Below, in pieces: positions 25,588 to 34,679 of a stretch of DNA of 64,000 nucleotides (positions are counted from its first letter, which is position 1; every line of letters starts with the position of its first letter). The notes below the pieces were generated by a model, which saw only the letters and a list, made by a program, of their open reading frames with translations, searched no databases and was not told where the DNA came from. Location of the stretch: contig JAPDQK010000030.1 of NCBI GenBank assembly GCA_034505955.1, forward strand, positions 6,550 to 70,549. The letters run 5' to 3'. The translations under genes and the position numbers were made by a program. The stretch is from Zhuqueibacter pondensis (GTDB lineage Bacteria; Zhuqueibacterota; Zhuqueibacteria; Zhuqueibacterales; Zhuqueibacteraceae).

Positions 25588-26232
25588 ATGCAAACAGTCT
25601 GGGACTTTCTCGTCAAAGGTGGAATCACCATGATTCCGCTCGGCTTGTGCTCGATCATCGGCCTGGCCATCGTGATCGAAAAAATCATTACGTTACGGCG
25701 CTCACGCATTCTCACCCCGGAAGTCGTGGCGGTGGTGGATGGTCTCAACAAATCAGAAGATGTGCCGCTGGTGCTGTCGATTTGCGAGAAGCACAACGGC
25801 CCGCTGCCGAACATCGTGCGCACCGCCTTGGAAAACCGCCATTTGCCGAAGGAGGAAATGAAGGAGGTGATCATCGACCAGGGCCGGCAGGAGATTCGCG
25901 CACTGGAGCATGGCTTGGGCGCACTGGAAACCGTTGCCGCAGTTTCGCCGCTGCTCGGCCTGTTCGGAACCGTCCTCGGCATTTTCAAAATCTTCCAGGT
26001 CATCAGCCGGATGGGTGTCGGCCAGGCTTCGGCGCTCTCCGGCGGCATTTCCGAAGCCGTGATCACTACCATCACCGGACTCGCCATTGCGATCCCAACC
26101 TCGGTTGCTTACTACTATTTCACGAATCGCGCCGAGAACTTGATTCTGGATATTGAGAAGCATACGACAACTTTGATGCGAAAGATTTCCAGTTTTCAGA
26201 CCAACGCCGTCGTGGATGAAAAATCGATGTAA
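25588..26232 (+). CDS. exbB: MotA/TolQ/ExbB proton-channel protein
   Basis: 214 residues with three membrane helices: FLVKGGITMIPLGLCSIIGLAIVIEK near the start, LETVAAVSPLLGLFGTVLGIFKIF and ITTITGLAIAIPTSVAYYYF. The GLFGTVLGI and TTITGLAIAIP stretches are the family signature. With ExbD it forms the proton-driven motor for the TonB-like protein upstream. CGGAATTT precedes the ATG. TolQ is the alternative name; I use ExbB because the order is TonB-ExbB-ExbD. Confidence 0.92.
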   Translation: MQTVWDFLVKGGITMIPLGLCSIIGLAIVIEKIITLRRSRILTPEVVAVVDGLNKSEDVPLVLSICEKHNGPLPNIVRTALENRHLPKEEMKEVIIDQGRQEIRALEHGLGALETVAAVSPLLGLFGTVLGIFKIFQVISRMGVGQASALSGGISEAVITTITGLAIAIPTSVAYYYFTNRAENLILDIEKHTTTLMRKISSFQTNAVVDEKSM

Positions 26233-26687
26233 TGCCACTGGGAACCATCATGCAATTTCGTGAGACCTCACAATCCCTGTCCGGAAGCTACGGCCGAAGC
26301 CGGCGCCGGATTTTCATCAACATCACCTCGCTGATCGACGTCATCTTCATGCTGCTGATTTTCTTCGCGGTCAGCTCGACTTTCCTGGAACAGCCGGGCA
26401 TGAAGCTGGAGCTGCCTTCCGCACAGAGCGCTGACATTGCGCAGATCAAATCTTACATTCTTTATCTTGCCGAAGACGGCTCCATGCGGTTGAATGAAAA
26501 GCCGGTTACCCTGGCCGATCTGCCGAAAACCTTGGAAACGGCGCTGCCGCAAATGGCGGAGCAAAGCCTCACTTTGTTTGCCGACAAAAATGTTCGTCAC
26601 GGTGACGTTGTCAAAGTCATGGATATTGCCCGGCAGGTGGGAGTCAAAAAGTTGGTCATCGCCACGACGCCGGAAGAGAAAGAATAA
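26232..26687 (+). CDS. exbD: ExbD/TolR biopolymer transport protein
   Basis: 151 residues. One N-terminal helix with the essential membrane Asp: FINITSLIDVIFMLLIFFAV (about residues 30-49). The periplasmic ExbD/TolR domain follows. Its start (ATG 26232) overlaps the exbB stop by one base, with an alternative ATG at 26250. It completes the proton channel with ExbB. Confidence 0.92.
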   Translation: MPLGTIMQFRETSQSLSGSYGRSRRRIFINITSLIDVIFMLLIFFAVSSTFLEQPGMKLELPSAQSADIAQIKSYILYLAEDGSMRLNEKPVTLADLPKTLETALPQMAEQSLTLFADKNVRHGDVVKVMDIARQVGVKKLVIATTPEEKE

Positions 26688-26700
26688 TTGCGTCAGGGAG

Positions 26701-27456
26701 ATGAAGCTTGTTCCAGATAAAATCTCATTTCGCCGTATTGCGCTGAAGAGCTGGCTGGTAATGAGTGTGGTCCTGCTCTTGTTCTCCACCGGCTTTTGTC
26801 AAACCGGATGGCGCGACATCGATTATCGGCACACAACCTGCAAAAACTTCCGCAGCAACCCGTTTTTTAGCCAGAGCATAGATTTCGATCATATTGACTA
26901 CCGCCTGCTCCATGCCGCCATCTTTTATGTGACCAATGAAATCAGAATCAAAAATAAGCGCATGCCGCTGGCTTTTGCCCTCGAGTTGGAAAGGGCGGCC
27001 CATCTTCATGCCAAAAGCATGGTCGAGCAAGACTTCTTTTCCCACGACAATCCCTACGACAAAAATAGGAGAACACCGGAGAAACGCGCCAGGTTGGCTG
27101 GAATCAAAAATCCTTTTATTGCCGAAAATATCGCCACCCATTTTGGCATCCAGTACCAGGCTGGCGCCCCGGTCTATCCCGTCGACAGAAGCAAAGGCAC
27201 GTTTAGCTACAACTCGAGCGACTCCTTGATTCCCAACCACACTTATCTCTCTTTTGCCGAAGCCATCGTCAAGCAATGGATGGAATCATCCGGCCATCGC
27301 GCTAACATTCTTTCAAAAGATGCCGTGCAGCTCGGCTGCGGTGCCTATTTCTACCGCGATCCGAATTTTCACAACATGCCGACTTTCAAAGCCGTGCAGA
27401 ATTTTCAATTGTACCGCCAAATTGTTCCGGGGAAAGGGATTGATCGGTGGCCGTAA
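26701..27456 (+). CDS. exported CAP-domain (SCP/PR1) protein
   Basis: 251 residues. Signal peptide (LKSWLVMSVVLLLFSTGFC). CAP domain: LERAAHLHAKSMVEQDFFSH, NIATHFG, then IVKQWMESSGHRANIL and QLGCGAYFY, which carry the conserved His/Glu cavity residues. Four Cys are present (two in the mature N-terminal part), so disulphides are possible. CAP proteins bind lipids, peptides or other ligands and some are proteases. It is 13 bases after exbD, so it appears to be the fourth gene of the TonB operon, an uncommon partner. ATG 26701 directly follows GGGAG. Confidence 0.85.
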   Translation: MKLVPDKISFRRIALKSWLVMSVVLLLFSTGFCQTGWRDIDYRHTTCKNFRSNPFFSQSIDFDHIDYRLLHAAIFYVTNEIRIKNKRMPLAFALELERAAHLHAKSMVEQDFFSHDNPYDKNRRTPEKRARLAGIKNPFIAENIATHFGIQYQAGAPVYPVDRSKGTFSYNSSDSLIPNHTYLSFAEAIVKQWMESSGHRANILSKDAVQLGCGAYFYRDPNFHNMPTFKAVQNFQLYRQIVPGKGIDRWP

Positions 27457-27640
27457 AGACATGAACAAAATTTTTCTTGACACCGTAGATTTAATTATAC
27501 TTATTTTTGAGCAATAACGGGAATAAATCATATTTTATAAGATATTTCGCTGATTTTGCTTCGTAAGATCGCCAGAGATATTGGCATGACGGTAGAAGAG
27601 TTGTTAATGTACAGATAGCCTCATCAGGTCTTTTAAGAAA

Positions 27641-27958
27641 ATGGTAACCCAAGCGCAAATCAACGAAATCACCAAACGGATTGTAGAGAATTCGCAGCCG
27701 GAAAAAGTGATTCTTTCCGGTTCCTACGCAAAAGGGAACCCGACCGGAGATTGCGATTTAGACCTGTTGGTTGTTAAAGACAGTAATGTTCCACGATACA
27801 AAAGGGAAAGAGAAATCCGCAAGCATCTGCGTGGGTTAAAGGTTCCTATTGATCTCATCGTTTATACCGAGGACGAAATTCAAAAGTGGTGCAACGTTAA
27901 AACGGCATTTATAACAACGGTCATGAAAAACGGGCGGGTTTTATATGAAGTTTCGTAG
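27641..27958 (+). CDS. MNT-type minimal nucleotidyltransferase (type VII antitoxin-like)
   Basis: 105 residues of the pol-beta nucleotidyltransferase superfamily: ILSGSYAKGNPTGDCDLDLLVV holds the GS-x-A-x-G loop and the two metal-binding Asp, and a third acidic residue is in PIDLIVY. Proteins of this size are usually the MntA half of HEPN/MNT toxin-antitoxin pairs. No HEPN gene is adjacent here; a palindromic repeat begins at the stop codon. A short HTH-like scrap (LRKIARDIGMTVEELLMYR, about 27554-27616) precedes it. Confidence 0.78.
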   Translation: MVTQAQINEITKRIVENSQPEKVILSGSYAKGNPTGDCDLDLLVVKDSNVPRYKREREIRKHLRGLKVPIDLIVYTEDEIQKWCNVKTAFITTVMKNGRVLYEVS

Positions 27959-28024
27959 TGGTGCCTTTAGGCACTGGCGCTATCATCTATACCAAGCGTT
28001 GGCTCCTGAAGGAGCTACTACGAG
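27954..28024. repeat. REP-like double hairpin
   Basis: CGTAGT at 27954 and ACTACG ending at 28022 enclose two small hairpins, GTGCC/GGCAC and CTCC/GGAG. The MNT stop codon (TAG 27956-27958) lies inside the first arm. The gap between two convergent genes is wholly this repeat; it could serve as a terminator for both. Confidence 0.5.
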
Positions 28025-28027
28025 CCC

Positions 28028-31000
28028 TCACTTCACCAACAAACACTTCCTCATCCTCTCAACCCCTCCCGCCCGCATCTTGATGAAATAAACTCCCGAC
28101 CCCACTCGCTCCGCCTTCCACACCATCGTGTGCGATCCCATTTCCTGATGCTCATTCACCAGCGTCGCCACAACCTCGCCACGAACATTGTATACGCTCA
28201 CTTCCACGGGACTTGCTTCCGGCAGCGAGTAAATAATCTGCGTCGCCGGATTAAAGGGATTCGGAAAGTTTTGCAGCAACTCAAAGCTCGCGGGATGCAA
28301 CTTCGCCGGCAAAGATTGCTCATTCAAATACGCCTTCGTACCGGCCATCAACCGAAATCGCTTCTCCGTCAAATGGCGCGTCGCAAATTGCAGCCGCGGA
28401 TTCGCCCGCAGATTGTATGCCATGGCGGTTTCCAGCTCGACGAGAAAAATGTCAAACGCTGGCGGAACCGTCGCCACGCCGTCGAACGTGAGCGACAAAA
28501 CCTCATCTTCCGGATTGAGCCGGCAGGTGAATTCCCACGTATGGCCGTTGCGCGAAGGCTCGCGAACATCGGCCTTCAGATTTGCCAAATTTTCTTTCGT
28601 AAAAACCACCTCGACGCCATCGGCAAGACGGACGGGTTGATGTAAATCCAGCGCGTCTTCGTCATCGCTTGCGCCCGCAGATTGTCCGGCAAAATTGAAC
28701 CGGCTCGCAGAACGGCCATTATCCGCGATGATTTGCAGCAGCCAGTTTTCCGCGTCATTATTGACCACCGAATAAAACGCCGTCCCATTACTCAATCTCG
28801 ACACGCCCGGACGAATGGAAAACGTCGCCGCCTCGCTCAGCCAAAGCGCATAGCCCTTCCATGGTTCCAGTCCGCGAGTATTGAGCTGCCAATCGCCCTC
28901 GAAGCTCCACAGCTCAAATGTTCCCGAAGAAACGCGGAGACTATCAAAAGGAATATCGAAATGGAACGGATTGCCGATGAGACTCCAGCCCGCCGGCAAT
29001 GCGATGTTGTACGGCGTCGTAGTGTTGACCGTCGTACCGCTGCTCGTTTTCAGTTTTACATTCCGGATATTCACCAACAGCGCAAAGCCCATGTCCGGCG
29101 TCATTTGGATATTTCCGAAATTGGGATACTCTCGCAAAGTCTGTGTCGAGCGCTCCAAGCCGTACCAGCGATATTTACTGTTATCATAAGCGCCGAGGCT
29201 GGGGTTGGTTGCGAGAAACATCGCGGGCGATTTGTCGTCAAGCGCCAAAGGAATGGAAAACAGCCGATAAAAGCTCGCCGTTGTACCGCTCGTCTGCGCG
29301 GCGGGATTGGTGATGCCATTCGGACAGTAAACCCGAACCGGGTAGGAGGGAGTTTGTGCAATGTTGCCGTAAGTATCCTCGGCGCGCACGTAAAACTCCG
29401 CGCCGCGATTCGTGACCGCTGCTGCCGGAATCGATTGCGTGAAGGTGTTATTGTTTTGCCGCGCCATCAAGCGGTTGGAAAAAGTCGCGGCGCCGGCAAC
29501 GCGATAATAGAGCCAGACATTTTTGATGCCGGAAGCATCCGCCGCTTCGATGGCAATCGCAACCTCGCTGTTGAGATTGGCCGGTTCGGAATAAATCGCA
29601 TGAGCCAGCGTTGGTGCCGTGTTATCGGCCAATGGTTTGGCAGTCACCGTGTTGGAGTAGCCGCTGGCGTGCAGTGCCTGATCGACCGCCGTCAAGCGAA
29701 AATAATAATTGGCGCCAATCGTGAGATTGGTGAGCGTTTTCGCCGTGTTGTTCGCGCCGTCGACCGAATCGATTTTAGTGGTGGGATTCGGGTTGGTGCC
29801 GCCATAAATGCGATAGCGCAGGAAATCCGGTTCGGAGTTGGCGGTCCAAGTCAAAGTGACTTGCGCCACGCCGGCTGTTGCTTGCAGGTTTTGCGGCGGC
29901 GCGGGCGGCAAATCAATAGCCATCGGCGTGGCGCTCACTTCGTTGGAAAAGCCACTGGCATTGAAAGCGATATCAACTGCGGTGAGGCGGAAATAATAGG
30001 TCGTACCATTGCTTAGACCAGTGATGATCTTCGTCGTGCCCGCCACTGCTGACACCGAATCAACGACGGTGCTCGGATTCGGCGCGGTGCCGCTGTAAAT
30101 GCGGTAGCGCAGTAGATCCGGCTCGGTATTGGCATCCCATTTCAACGAGATTTGTTTGTCGCCAGCAGTAGCCTGCAAGTTTTTCGGAGGGGCCGGAGGG
30201 AGGTCAGTCAATGTTGGCGTTGCGCTCACTTCATTGGAGTAGCCGCTTTCATTGAAATTTTGGTCAACCGCTGTGATGCGGAAATAATATGTCGTCCCGT
30301 TGGTCAATCCGGTGAGGATTTTCGTCGTATCGGCGATGCTGTTGGCTCCGCCCGTCTGGGTGGAATCAACTTTCGTGATCGGATTGGGTGAAGTGCCGCC
30401 ATAAATGCGATAGCACAGAAAATCCGCCTCGGTATTTTGCCGCCATTTTAAAGTGATTTGCCGATCACCGGCGATGGCGGTTAAACCTTGCGGCGCGGCT
30501 GGAGGGAGGTCCGCCGCAGTTGGCGTCGCGCTGACTTCGTTGGAAAAGCCACTTTCATTAAAATTTTTGTCAACCGCCGTCATCCTAAAATAGTACTTTG
30601 TACCGTTTGTTAAGCCCGTGATGGTTTTCGTCGTATCGGCAATGTTGTTGGTCGAATCAACTTTAGTGGTTGGATTGGGTGAGGAGCCGCGATAAATGCG
30701 ATAGAGCAGAAAATCCGCTTCGGTATTTTTGCGCCATTTCAAAATGACTTGTTGATCTCCAGCGATGGCCGCCAAACCTTGCGGCGCGGCAGGAGGCGTT
30801 TTATCAACTGGCGTTTGGTTGAAATAGAAAGCTCCCATATCTGCGCGCGTGCCGTCGGGGTCTAATGGGCTTGCAGGGTCGCCTGCATCAATGCACGGAG
30901 AGCCAGCGGTTAAATGAAAATCTCGATTACCCGCATTTATAAAAAATGGATCTGCATTTATATTGCCTTGACCATTGTAACCACCAAATACATTGGAATA

Positions 31001-32008
31001 AGTCACCGATGAGGAAGATTTGTTCACGTTATAGATTTCTCTCGCATTCCCCCAAAGAATGCAGTTGGTAATAACAGGGGAGGACAAGAAATCGTTGTGA
31101 ATTCCGCCGGCTCCAAATTCATCCGGCTTGTTGAAGAAAAAAGTACAATTGATGATAGTGGAATTTGAATAGTAGTTTCTGATACCACTGCCTTGTTTGG
31201 TTGCGCTATTACCAGAGAATACACAGTAGGTGATGGTTGCAGAAGAATTATAGTGATTATCAATTCCGCCGCCGTTTTCAGCACTATTATCGAAAAACGT
31301 GCAATTGTTGATAATGGGTGCAGTGTCGTTTTCGTTGTAAACTGCGCCACCATACCTACTTGCAGTGTTATTAGAAAATGTGCATGCGATTATTGTGACC
31401 GATGATGCGTTGTTGTAAACTCCACCGCCGTTGCCGGTAGTGTTATTAGAAAATGTGCAATTTGTGATATTCGCGGTGGATGATGGCGCGTTATAGATTG
31501 CGCCGCCATTTCGTCCGGTATTATTAGAGAAAGTACAATTGGCGATATTGAGTGATGGGGAAGAATTGTAAATTCCACCTCCTTCCCATTCAGCTTTGCC
31601 GTTAGTTATGGTAAATCCATCAATCGTAGCCGCAGCCGTGACGTCAAAACACCTCACTAAACCGTTTCCGTCCACCTTAGTCACATTTACCCTCCAATCC
31701 CTTTGATCTCTCTGAGTTTCCCCTCCAGCAAAACCACCATACAGTCGAATAGGCTTGTTTAGTCCAATAGAAGTAGACAGGAGTAAGTACGTTCCCCGCT
31801 TGACCCATATTTCATCGTTCGCTGCGGCAGCGCTCTCTGCTTCTCCAATAGTTTTGTAAGCCGTTGCCCAGCTTTTCCCGTCGCCAGAACTGGCCAAACT
31901 TCCATCCACATGCAGGACAGTTTGAGTGATTCCGGTGCTATTTATCCCAAATGTGAGTACCAGCGTTATACTCAATGAAAAAATTTTCGTTTTCATTCTT
32001 GCTTTCAT
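28028..32008 (-). CDS. large secreted beta-helix / fibronectin-III protein with C-terminal sorting domain
   Basis: 1326 residues from ATG 32008. Order: signal peptide; right-handed parallel beta-helix to about residue 395, with repeated NCTFSNNT-like turns; a DPDGTRADMGAF motif closing it; four FN3 domains of about 95 residues (each with PPAPP.NL/GL, LLRYRIY and GTTYYFRLTAVD), very similar to one another; a bacterial Ig-like region; and a final sorting domain (LLQNFPNPFNPATQIIY ... MRKCLLVK). The beta-helix may bind or cut polysaccharide or act as an adhesin; no catalytic residues are evident. GTG 32026 and ATG 31996 are alternative starts. Confidence 0.87.
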   Translation of the reverse strand: MKARMKTKIFSLSITLVLTFGINSTGITQTVLHVDGSLASSGDGKSWATAYKTIGEAESAAAANDEIWVKRGTYLLLSTSIGLNKPIRLYGGFAGGETQRDQRDWRVNVTKVDGNGLVRCFDVTAAATIDGFTITNGKAEWEGGGIYNSSPSLNIANCTFSNNTGRNGGAIYNAPSSTANITNCTFSNNTTGNGGGVYNNASSVTIIACTFSNNTASRYGGAVYNENDTAPIINNCTFFDNSAENGGGIDNHYNSSATITYCVFSGNSATKQGSGIRNYYSNSTIINCTFFFNKPDEFGAGGIHNDFLSSPVITNCILWGNAREIYNVNKSSSSVTYSNVFGGYNGQGNINADPFFINAGNRDFHLTAGSPCIDAGDPASPLDPDGTRADMGAFYFNQTPVDKTPPAAPQGLAAIAGDQQVILKWRKNTEADFLLYRIYRGSSPNPTTKVDSTNNIADTTKTITGLTNGTKYYFRMTAVDKNFNESGFSNEVSATPTAADLPPAAPQGLTAIAGDRQITLKWRQNTEADFLCYRIYGGTSPNPITKVDSTQTGGANSIADTTKILTGLTNGTTYYFRITAVDQNFNESGYSNEVSATPTLTDLPPAPPKNLQATAGDKQISLKWDANTEPDLLRYRIYSGTAPNPSTVVDSVSAVAGTTKIITGLSNGTTYYFRLTAVDIAFNASGFSNEVSATPMAIDLPPAPPQNLQATAGVAQVTLTWTANSEPDFLRYRIYGGTNPNPTTKIDSVDGANNTAKTLTNLTIGANYYFRLTAVDQALHASGYSNTVTAKPLADNTAPTLAHAIYSEPANLNSEVAIAIEAADASGIKNVWLYYRVAGAATFSNRLMARQNNNTFTQSIPAAAVTNRGAEFYVRAEDTYGNIAQTPSYPVRVYCPNGITNPAAQTSGTTASFYRLFSIPLALDDKSPAMFLATNPSLGAYDNSKYRWYGLERSTQTLREYPNFGNIQMTPDMGFALLVNIRNVKLKTSSGTTVNTTTPYNIALPAGWSLIGNPFHFDIPFDSLRVSSGTFELWSFEGDWQLNTRGLEPWKGYALWLSEAATFSIRPGVSRLSNGTAFYSVVNNDAENWLLQIIADNGRSASRFNFAGQSAGASDDEDALDLHQPVRLADGVEVVFTKENLANLKADVREPSRNGHTWEFTCRLNPEDEVLSLTFDGVATVPPAFDIFLVELETAMAYNLRANPRLQFATRHLTEKRFRLMAGTKAYLNEQSLPAKLHPASFELLQNFPNPFNPATQIIYSLPEASPVEVSVYNVRGEVVATLVNEHQEMGSHTMVWKAERVGSGVYFIKMRAGGVERMRKCLLVK

Positions 32009-32048
32009 CTTTCCGCTTATTGACACTGAAAATGTCTCAAGGGAATGA

Positions 32049-32690
32049 TCAGGTCTTGCTTAATAAAAAATTACGCATCAATTCCAGCGAGTGTTCGATT
32101 CGCACTTTTTGGTCAGGCATCAAAAACGGATTTCCCGATTCAAGGGCCAAGAAACCAATAACGTCCAAAACATCTATTACAATTTCCCGCATACCACTTG
32201 TCTCAATTGACCATTGCATAGGTATAAAATGCTCAAATGTATTTCTAAAGGTTTTGTGAATAAAATTTATACTTCGCTTTTGCGACTTGGTCAATTTCAA
32301 CGTCTTACTGAACACAAATTGTTGCATATATTCATCTTTTTGAGCTCTTTTTAATGCTTCAGGAAAGGAGATTAGTTTGTCAAGATATTTGTCTGTTTTC
32401 TTGTCAAAGATTTTCACACGATCAGGGTTTGTCCCTTGAATAGAACAAATTAGAAAGCCATAAAGCGATCCGAAAAGTGATATGGCAACCCACTTCCAAC
32501 GATTCTGGTCTTCTTTCTGTTCTAAAAAATATGCGGCTTTTTCCAAAAAGTCGATTGCATTTTCTTTTTCGTTGATCCGAAACCAGTTCTCTTCAGTTTG
32601 AGCTTCAGGGCCATCTTCCTGAGTGAATAAATAACCCCATTCCTTCCAAAAGGCGTTTGTTTTTCTCCTGCTCACCTCTTTCGGCCTCAT
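32049..32690 (-). CDS. HEPN-like protein of unknown function
   Basis: 213 residues, mostly helical. FIHKTFRNTFEHFIPMQWSI (near residues 143-162) contains R-x4-H (RNTFEH), the catalytic motif of HEPN-fold RNases. Further features are WKWVAISLFGSLYGFLICS, a hydrophobic helix in the first half, and a late VIDVLDVIGFLAL. HEPN domains cut RNA in toxin and defence systems, but non-nuclease members exist. The start is uncertain: ATG 32690 follows AAAGAGA, while the frame extends to TTG 32729. The next gene on this strand, 50-90 bases upstream, encodes a secreted protein, so shared function is doubtful. Confidence 0.55.
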   Translation of the reverse strand: MRPKEVSRRKTNAFWKEWGYLFTQEDGPEAQTEENWFRINEKENAIDFLEKAAYFLEQKEDQNRWKWVAISLFGSLYGFLICSIQGTNPDRVKIFDKKTDKYLDKLISFPEALKRAQKDEYMQQFVFSKTLKLTKSQKRSINFIHKTFRNTFEHFIPMQWSIETSGMREIVIDVLDVIGFLALESGNPFLMPDQKVRIEHSLELMRNFLLSKT

Positions 32691-32779
32691 TCTCTTTAAT
32701 ATTTTTGCCTTCCATGATCTACATACCAACTAAAGGAGTTTATTTTCTTTTGCCACGCTATTGAAAAATGATTGGACTA

Positions 32780-33484
32780 TTACTGCGAATTTGCAGACAC
32801 CACGATCACAATTGCAATAAGTGTCCCTATCCCTGCACCTACATTGAATGAACTATTTCGCTTTTTCTTAACGTAATCTTTGTATCCTGCTGAAAAATCC
32901 ATTTTGGGTTGCGGTTCAAGGCTACTGATATGCCGACGCGGAACATCAACAGATTTGTTGGAAACTATTAAATAGCCAATTCCCCATCCAATTAAACCCA
33001 AACTTGCACCTGCTAATAGCCCACCTGCTGTTGCGCCTCCGCCGCTGTACTCTTGTTGAGCGGTCTCTTCGCCTCTTTGATAGTAATCAATTTTTTGAGA
33101 GCCTTTCAAAGAGACGTTGTCCATTTCTTGCACTTTGGAAAATATGTTTTCTTCCTGTGAATCTAATGATGATGCAGGAATCAGTAAATCACCAATTTCG
33201 ATTTGAGTCGCTGGCTCTAACTCGATTACTTTCAAACCCGAAATGTTTTCTTCCACAAGAAGAACTTTTGCTTTTCCGACCATCTTCTGCCCATCAGGGC
33301 CTTTTTTCACAATTAGAAAAATTGAATTGGGGGTGATCCCTTGATTACTACCCATGTTTGCAATAATGGTTGTGTTTTTTACCTTTTTAATTACCATCTC
33401 TCCAACAAGAGGAGATGGTACGCAGGGTAGCGTAATCATTAGCATATGGCAAGCAATGACTGTAATACACAGGATTTTTTGCAT
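32780..33484 (-). CDS. exported protein of unknown function with glycine-rich membrane segments
   Basis: 234 residues. A signal peptide (ILCITVIACHMLMITLPCV) precedes a small beta domain (IANMGSNQGITPNSIFLIVKK ... IEIGDLLIP) that resembles the FlgT-C/PEGA-like modules of envelope proteins. Two glycine-rich hydrophobic stretches follow, ATAGGLLAGASLGLIGWGIGYLIV and VGAGIGTLIAIVIVVS, which could be glycine-zipper membrane helices. GGAG seven bases before ATG 33484 supports the start. No family name can be given. Confidence 0.6.
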   Translation of the reverse strand: MQKILCITVIACHMLMITLPCVPSPLVGEMVIKKVKNTTIIANMGSNQGITPNSIFLIVKKGPDGQKMVGKAKVLLVEENISGLKVIELEPATQIEIGDLLIPASSLDSQEENIFSKVQEMDNVSLKGSQKIDYYQRGEETAQQEYSGGGATAGGLLAGASLGLIGWGIGYLIVSNKSVDVPRRHISSLEPQPKMDFSAGYKDYVKKKRNSSFNVGAGIGTLIAIVIVVSANSQ

Positions 33485-33990
33485 AAATCAACTCCTTCAG
33501 ACTGTCTAAGTTTTTTACAGATGAAGTTCAGCTATGAAAACCGCTGCGCCGAACGTCGTAGTACCAATCCACTCGGAGCAGAGTCAATCGTCAGCTTGTG
33601 TACCCCACTCGAGCCAGTCGCAGGTTGTGTCCCAACGGGCGTAGCCGTTTGCAATGCGAATACAAAAATATACCCGCAACCGCATGAGAATGCGGCAAGT
33701 TGCTTCATAAAATCGTTCCGAAGACAGAAAAATGTAGGACAGAAAAATGATTGCGGTTTGTTGCCTCCGGCCATGGTCAACGGTCTTGCCCTTTGTTTAG
33801 GCAAGTCAACAGGATCTTCCAAAATTTTTTACAGCTTTTGCACAGATTTTGCTGGCGCCAGCGCTGCCTCTCAGGCCCAAAGCCTGTCGGTAAATGCTTG
33901 AATGAGGAAGGGCAAGTTCGGCTGGGTAACCGCCAAGCCCGGCGGCAGCGAAGATCGTTGCTGACGCCAGCTTCAAAATTGCAAGAGCCC

Positions 33991-34168
33991 TGCTCCGTTA
34001 GGAGCAAAATGTTTATAGAATAACCCCTTCTAAAAAATTCAAGCTCCGTAGGAGCGGCATGTGGAAATCATAACGAGATTCAAAACGCCCTTGCCAACAT
34101 GCCGCTCCGCTGGAGCTTTAAGATCGTAGAGCAGAAATTTTCTATAAGCATTGCGCTCCTAACGGAGC
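33991..34168. repeat. palindromic block, copy 1 (GCTCCGTTAGGAGC type)
   Basis: The ends are TGCTCCGTTAGGAGCA (33991-34006) and GCTCCTAACGGAGC (34155-34168), each adjacent to a TTTATAGAA / TTCTATAA match in opposite orientation. Nested inside are AGCTCCGTAGGAGCGGCATG and CATGCCGCTCCGCTGGAGCT, also opposed. The whole block of about 180 bp can fold into one long hairpin. A second copy lies at 34503-34679. Confidence 0.7.
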
Positions 34169-34502
34169 TTGAGGTTGTTTCCCCCAATGGGCGGAGCCTG
34201 CAGGCGCAGCCCTTTGCAACGCCAATGGAAAATATACCCGTAACCGCGCGAGAAAGCGGCAAGTTGCTTTGCAAAGTCAAAGGCAAAACCATGGGGGCAA
34301 AACAATTATTTTGAAAGTTTCATAGTTTTGCTTTCTAAAATTTTTTACAGGTTTTACCGGTTCGCGCAGCGCACCGCGTCTCAGGCCAAAAGCCCACCGA
34401 TGATTTCTCAAATGAGGAAGGGCAAATTCGGCCGGGCAAACGCCACGCCCGGCGGCAAGCTAATATTGTTGCTGGCGCCCGTTTCAAAATTGCAAGAACC
34501 CC

Positions 34503-34679
34503 TGCTCCGTTAGGAGCAAAATGTTTATAGAACGCCCCCTCTAAAAAATTCAAGCTCCGTAGGAGCGGCATGTGGAAATCACAACGAAATTCAAAACGCC
34601 CTTGCCAACATGCCGCTCCGCTGGAGCTTTAAGATTGTAGAGCAGAAATTTTCTATAAGCATTGCGCTCCTAACGGAGC
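34503..34679. repeat. palindromic block, copy 2
   Basis: Same structure as 33991-34168, with only scattered differences. Outer arms are TGCTCCGTTAGGAGCA (34503-34518) and GCTCCTAACGGAGC (34666-34679), and the inner GGAGCGGCATG / CATGCCGCTCC arms are intact. Confidence 0.7.

Noticed and set aside
26494..26700. Longer start for the CAP-domain protein
   Set aside because: It would overlap exbD in another frame with very basic, arginine-rich sequence; ATG 26701 begins a proper signal peptide.
27554..27616. Small HTH-like scrap LRKIARDIGMTVEELLMYR before the MNT gene
   Set aside because: Twenty or so codons with no clear start; perhaps the end of a lost regulator, but too little to annotate.
28682..30016. 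Long open frame (444 codons) on the plus strand
   Set aside because: It is antisense to the FN3/sorting part of the secreted protein, has no family features and owes its length to the codon use of the true gene.
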